A model generated the notes under the pieces. That model had not been told where the DNA came from. It did not search any database and saw nothing but the letters and a program-made list of their open reading frames with translations. DNA of 8,038 bases from Patescibacteria group bacterium UBA4067 (lineage in GTDB: Bacteria > Patescibacteriota > Minisyncoccia > Minisyncoccales > Minisyncoccaceae): the NCBI GenBank assembly GCA_002382025.1, contig DFZB01000054.1:1-8038 (forward strand). The letters run 5' to 3'. The translations under genes were made by a program, and so were the position numbers. The stretch's first letter is position 1. Every line of letters begins with the position of its first letter. This document shows, piece after piece, positions 5,913 to 8,038 of the stretch.

Positions 5913-6659
5913 TCATTGTTGCTCTATAAAATCTTTCCACTCTTTTTCTAGCTGACTTATATCTTTAGAATAAACTCTTTCAATTTCAAATAAGTTTTTG
6001 AACATATCATGGTTTCTTGAAATATTCTGATAAACTTCTTTAAACTTATCTTTGCCGTATTGCTCTATAAGAAACCTTATAAATGATCCTACCTGAGGAT
6101 AGATTATAGTTGGCTCAACATTTTGCCAGTTATTATTATCACAAAGCCATTGAATAGGATACAGTTTGTTTTCATTTAACAATTCCTTGCTAGCTAAATG
6201 TAAGTCTTTATTCATAAAACTATCTTCCATGTATTGAGCCAGTCCTTCACAAAACAAATAAATAGATAATCCCCAAGGCAATGACAACAAATGAGTATCT
6301 TCATGTTCTCCTACAAACTTACACTTTTCGCTATAAACAACATGTATTTCAAACTTCTTAGGAACATTATTTTCTAGTTCTTTCCAAATCGCATTGCCTG
6401 GACTGTCGTCACCCATTAATAATGCTTTTTCTTTTATTGACGAATAAATATAATAATCAATCTTTCTGCTGTTTTCTAGCTCTAAAAAAAATATGATTTT
6501 TGAATAATGCTTTTCCTTTAATCTAACAATTTCTTTTATATCTTTTTCAACCAAAGAACCTTTTGGAAAATAAAAAACATAATGGAGAGATTCTTCTTTA
6601 TTGAAAGATTGATTTAAATAATCAGATTTATACCATGATATATTTTGTATATATTTCAT
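5913..6659 (-). CDS. peptidase MA-like zinc metallopeptidase (gluzincin), 248 aa
   Basis: The key motif is HEDTH (residues 119-123), an HExxH zinc site with catalytic E120. It is followed fifteen residues after the second histidine by E138 in CEGLAQYMED, the third ligand typical of gluzincins. The later segment YPQVGSFIRFLIEQYGKDKFKEVY (187-210) is the helix pair that follows the active site in peptidase MA-like proteins. The catalytic set is complete. Residues 1-110 alternate strands and helices (for example KIIFFLEL near 54-61) and form the usual N-terminal sheet domain. Unlike many relatives there is no signal peptide, lipobox or membrane segment, so the protein should act in the cytoplasm; its substrate is unknown. 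It is divergent from the DHH gene and about 100 bp upstream of the Panacea operon on the same strand. Whether it serves either module is not shown by the sequence. Confidence 0.8.
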   Translation of the reverse strand: MKYIQNISWYKSDYLNQSFNKEESLHYVFYFPKGSLVEKDIKEIVRLKEKHYSKIIFFLELENSRKIDYYIYSSIKEKALLMGDDSPGNAIWKELENNVPKKFEIHVVYSEKCKFVGEHEDTHLLSLPWGLSIYLFCEGLAQYMEDSFMNKDLHLASKELLNENKLYPIQWLCDNNNWQNVEPTIIYPQVGSFIRFLIEQYGKDKFKEVYQNISRNHDMFKNLFEIERVYSKDISQLEKEWKDFIEQQ

Positions 6660-6665
6660 GAATTA

Positions 6666-6671
6666 AATATA
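6666..6671 (-). promoter_or_regulatory. candidate -10 element of the metallopeptidase gene
   Basis: TATATT lies six bases before ATG 6659 on the minus strand, suggesting a leaderless message. The matching -35 region is only a T-rich stretch, so the call is tentative. Confidence 0.3.
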
Positions 6672-6685
6672 ACACAATGCTCAAA

Positions 6686-6714
6686 TTGAAAAAAGAACCA
6701 TGCTGTGATAGGGT
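6686..6714 (+). promoter_or_regulatory. candidate promoter of the DHH gene
   Basis: TTGAAA (6686-6691) and TAGGGT (6709-6714) are 17 bp apart, and the -10 ends eight bases before ATG 6723, the same distance as for the Panacea gene. The -35 is good; the -10 matches only in the TANNNT pattern. No archaeal TATA box is seen at the position expected for a leaderless start, although an AT-rich stretch near 6662-6671 could serve a leader of about 30 bases. Confidence 0.35.
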
Positions 6715-6722
6715 TAAAGTAT

Positions 6723-8038
6723 ATGAAAAACAAAAATAACGATGTTTTTGAACAAAGAACCATCAAAAACATAGCCTTTCTTAAGAATGGCGAAAAGTTT
6801 CTAGAACATGTTAAGATAATGAGAAAAGCTCAACCTGGCCCAGTAATATTTACCATAAGCAATGGCTATGGCATGGTTGATGCAGTAATCAAAGACTCTA
6901 GCTTTAATGTAGATGATGTTGTTGAAATATCAGGTTATGTTAATGAAAGAGCTGGAAAAATACAAATAGAGATTGAAAAGATGAGAGAATCAAACATAGA
7001 CTTTGATTCAATAATAAATAAAAACAGTGAACCTAAGAATACTTCTTTCACCATAAAATCAGAAAGATTAGAAAAACTAAGACCCTATTTCTATAACATC
7101 TCTAAAAGAGTAAGAAAAGCTATACTTGAGAACCAACCAATAATGATAAGACATCATTCTGATTCTGATGGAATAAACGCAGGACTAGCAATAGAGTATT
7201 CATGTAAACTCTTAATGGAAGAAATAGGAACTAATCCTGATTACAATCTATTCAGGTCTCCAAGCCGTGCTCCTTTCTATGATATTACAGATGTATTTAG
7301 AGATGTTGTTCTAGTAAAGAAAATAATAGAAGGACATGGACAGAAAAAACCCTTGATTATTGTTTTAGACAATGGTTCAACTCCAGAAGATATCTTTGGA
7401 TTAAAAACTTTAAAATCCATGGGTTTTGAAATAATAGTGGTTGATCATCACAATCCTGTTATTATTAACAACAAAAAAACATCAGTTGATCCATATCTAT
7501 CGCTTCACCTTAATCCATACATTGAAGGACTAGACAGTCAGACTTGTGCTGGAATGCTTGCTTATGAATTAGCAAGATGGATTTGTGAAGATTATTCTAA
7601 TCCATCTTTACCTGCTGTTGCTTCAATAACAGACAGATCTAATATCAAAGAAGTTGAGGACTATATTAAAAACAGTGGTAAAACTAAAAAAGAATTAGAA
7701 GAAATAGGGACGGCTATTGATTTTATTGCCTATCAATTAAAATTCAACTCCGGCAAAGGAGTTTTTGAAGAACTCTATACTAATCCTGAATTAGTTAGAA
7801 TAATTAATGAAGAAGTTAGAAAAGGAGTTAGAACTCAATTAGAAAGTACTCTTCCCTATCTTAGAACTCAAGATCTCAATGGAATAATATTATCAACCAT
7901 TGACCTTGAAAAGTATACAATGAAGTTTACCTACCCAGCTCCAGGAAAAGTAGTCAGCATGATTCATGATACGGTTGTAATAGACAGAGAAAGCCTTCCG
8001 GTCATTACCCTAGGACACTTATCAGACATGATTATTGT
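6723..8038 (+). CDS. archaeal-type RecJ-like DHH phosphoesterase, 3' end outside window
   Basis: The first 438 codons are seen. Residues about 13-90 look like an OB-fold nucleic-acid-binding domain (VIFTISNGYGMVDAVIKD, then DDVVEISGYVNER). The DHH catalytic domain follows: motif I IRHHSDSDGINAG (142-154; H145, D147, D149), motif II VLDNGS (214-219; D216), motif III DHH (241-243), and a fourth acidic site in ASITDRS (D304). All metal ligands are present, so it should be an active Mn/Mg-dependent nuclease or phosphoesterase. The insert RSPSRAPFYDITDVFRDV (178-195) resembles the archaeal RecJ-like group (COG1107), some members of which also carry a zinc finger, absent here. Likely roles are single-strand DNA or RNA degradation in repair or replication; GAN-like partnership with the replisome is possible but unproven. 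Seventeen of nineteen arginine codons are AGA, taken here as the host pattern. GTG 6705 is an alternative start; ATG 6723 is preferred. The C-terminal DHHA1-type region lies partly beyond the edge. Confidence 0.88.
   Translation, partial: MKNKNNDVFEQRTIKNIAFLKNGEKFLEHVKIMRKAQPGPVIFTISNGYGMVDAVIKDSSFNVDDVVEISGYVNERAGKIQIEIEKMRESNIDFDSIINKNSEPKNTSFTIKSERLEKLRPYFYNISKRVRKAILENQPIMIRHHSDSDGINAGLAIEYSCKLLMEEIGTNPDYNLFRSPSRAPFYDITDVFRDVVLVKKIIEGHGQKKPLIIVLDNGSTPEDIFGLKTLKSMGFEIIVVDHHNPVIINNKKTSVDPYLSLHLNPYIEGLDSQTCAGMLAYELARWICEDYSNPSLPAVASITDRSNIKEVEDYIKNSGKTKKELEEIGTAIDFIAYQLKFNSGKGVFEELYTNPELVRIINEEVRKGVRTQLESTLPYLRTQDLNGIILSTIDLEKYTMKFTYPAPGKVVSMIHDTVVIDRESLPVITLGHLSDMII

Noticed and set aside
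1..8038. CRISPR array, tRNA, rRNA, insertion sequence or integrase
   Set aside because: I saw no regularly spaced repeats, cloverleaf, rRNA segments, transposase motifs or paired terminal repeats; intergenic gaps are all under about 115 bases.
6723..8038. Alternative genetic code with reassigned TGA
   Set aside because: The genes read through without in-frame TGA, and TGA is used as a normal stop at 113 and 5913.

Overview
The window is AT-rich, almost fully coding DNA from a microbe with compact, short-gapped genes. I cannot fix the domain of life. The partial gene on the right edge (OB-like N-terminus plus DHH phosphoesterase) is of the type usual in Archaea. The control signals look bacterial: a consensus-like -35/-10 pair with 17-bp spacing before the XRE-Panacea gene, a TTGCAT/TATAAT pair before the AbiE pair, and a hairpin-plus-U-run terminator. 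A DPANN-type archaeon rich in bacterial accessory genes and a candidate-phyla-radiation type bacterium both remain possible; neighbouring ribosomal or tRNA genes would decide.

Layout from left to right. Positions 1-112 hold two hairpins: a possible terminator for a plus-strand gene whose body lies outside the window, and a good terminator for the minus-strand gene that follows. Positions 113-6659 carry eight genes, all on the minus strand, so they are transcribed from right to left. In transcription order they are: a gluzincin metallopeptidase; an XRE-Panacea antitoxin with a small toxin-like partner; a PIF1-family helicase; a histidine phosphatase broken by a frameshift; an AbiEi/AbiEii pair with a tightly coupled DUF3850 (ASCH-like) gene; and a zinc-ribbon protein of unknown function. 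Positions 6660-6722 are a short divergent promoter region, followed by the plus-strand DHH gene, which runs off the window.

The block reads as an accessory island beside a housekeeping gene. It holds two toxin-antitoxin type modules within about 4.5 kb, each preceded by a long inverted repeat placed where an autorepressor would bind. The XRE-Panacea gene uses mostly CGN arginine codons while the DHH gene uses almost only AGA, which suggests different ancestries.

Two gene models need correction. The AbiEi start is better placed at ATG 2636 than at GTG 2687, because the promoter and operator lie over the longer version. The histidine phosphatase really begins at ATG 3335 with an RHG motif, and its reading frame is broken at an eight-base A tract (T on the plus strand, 3282-3289).
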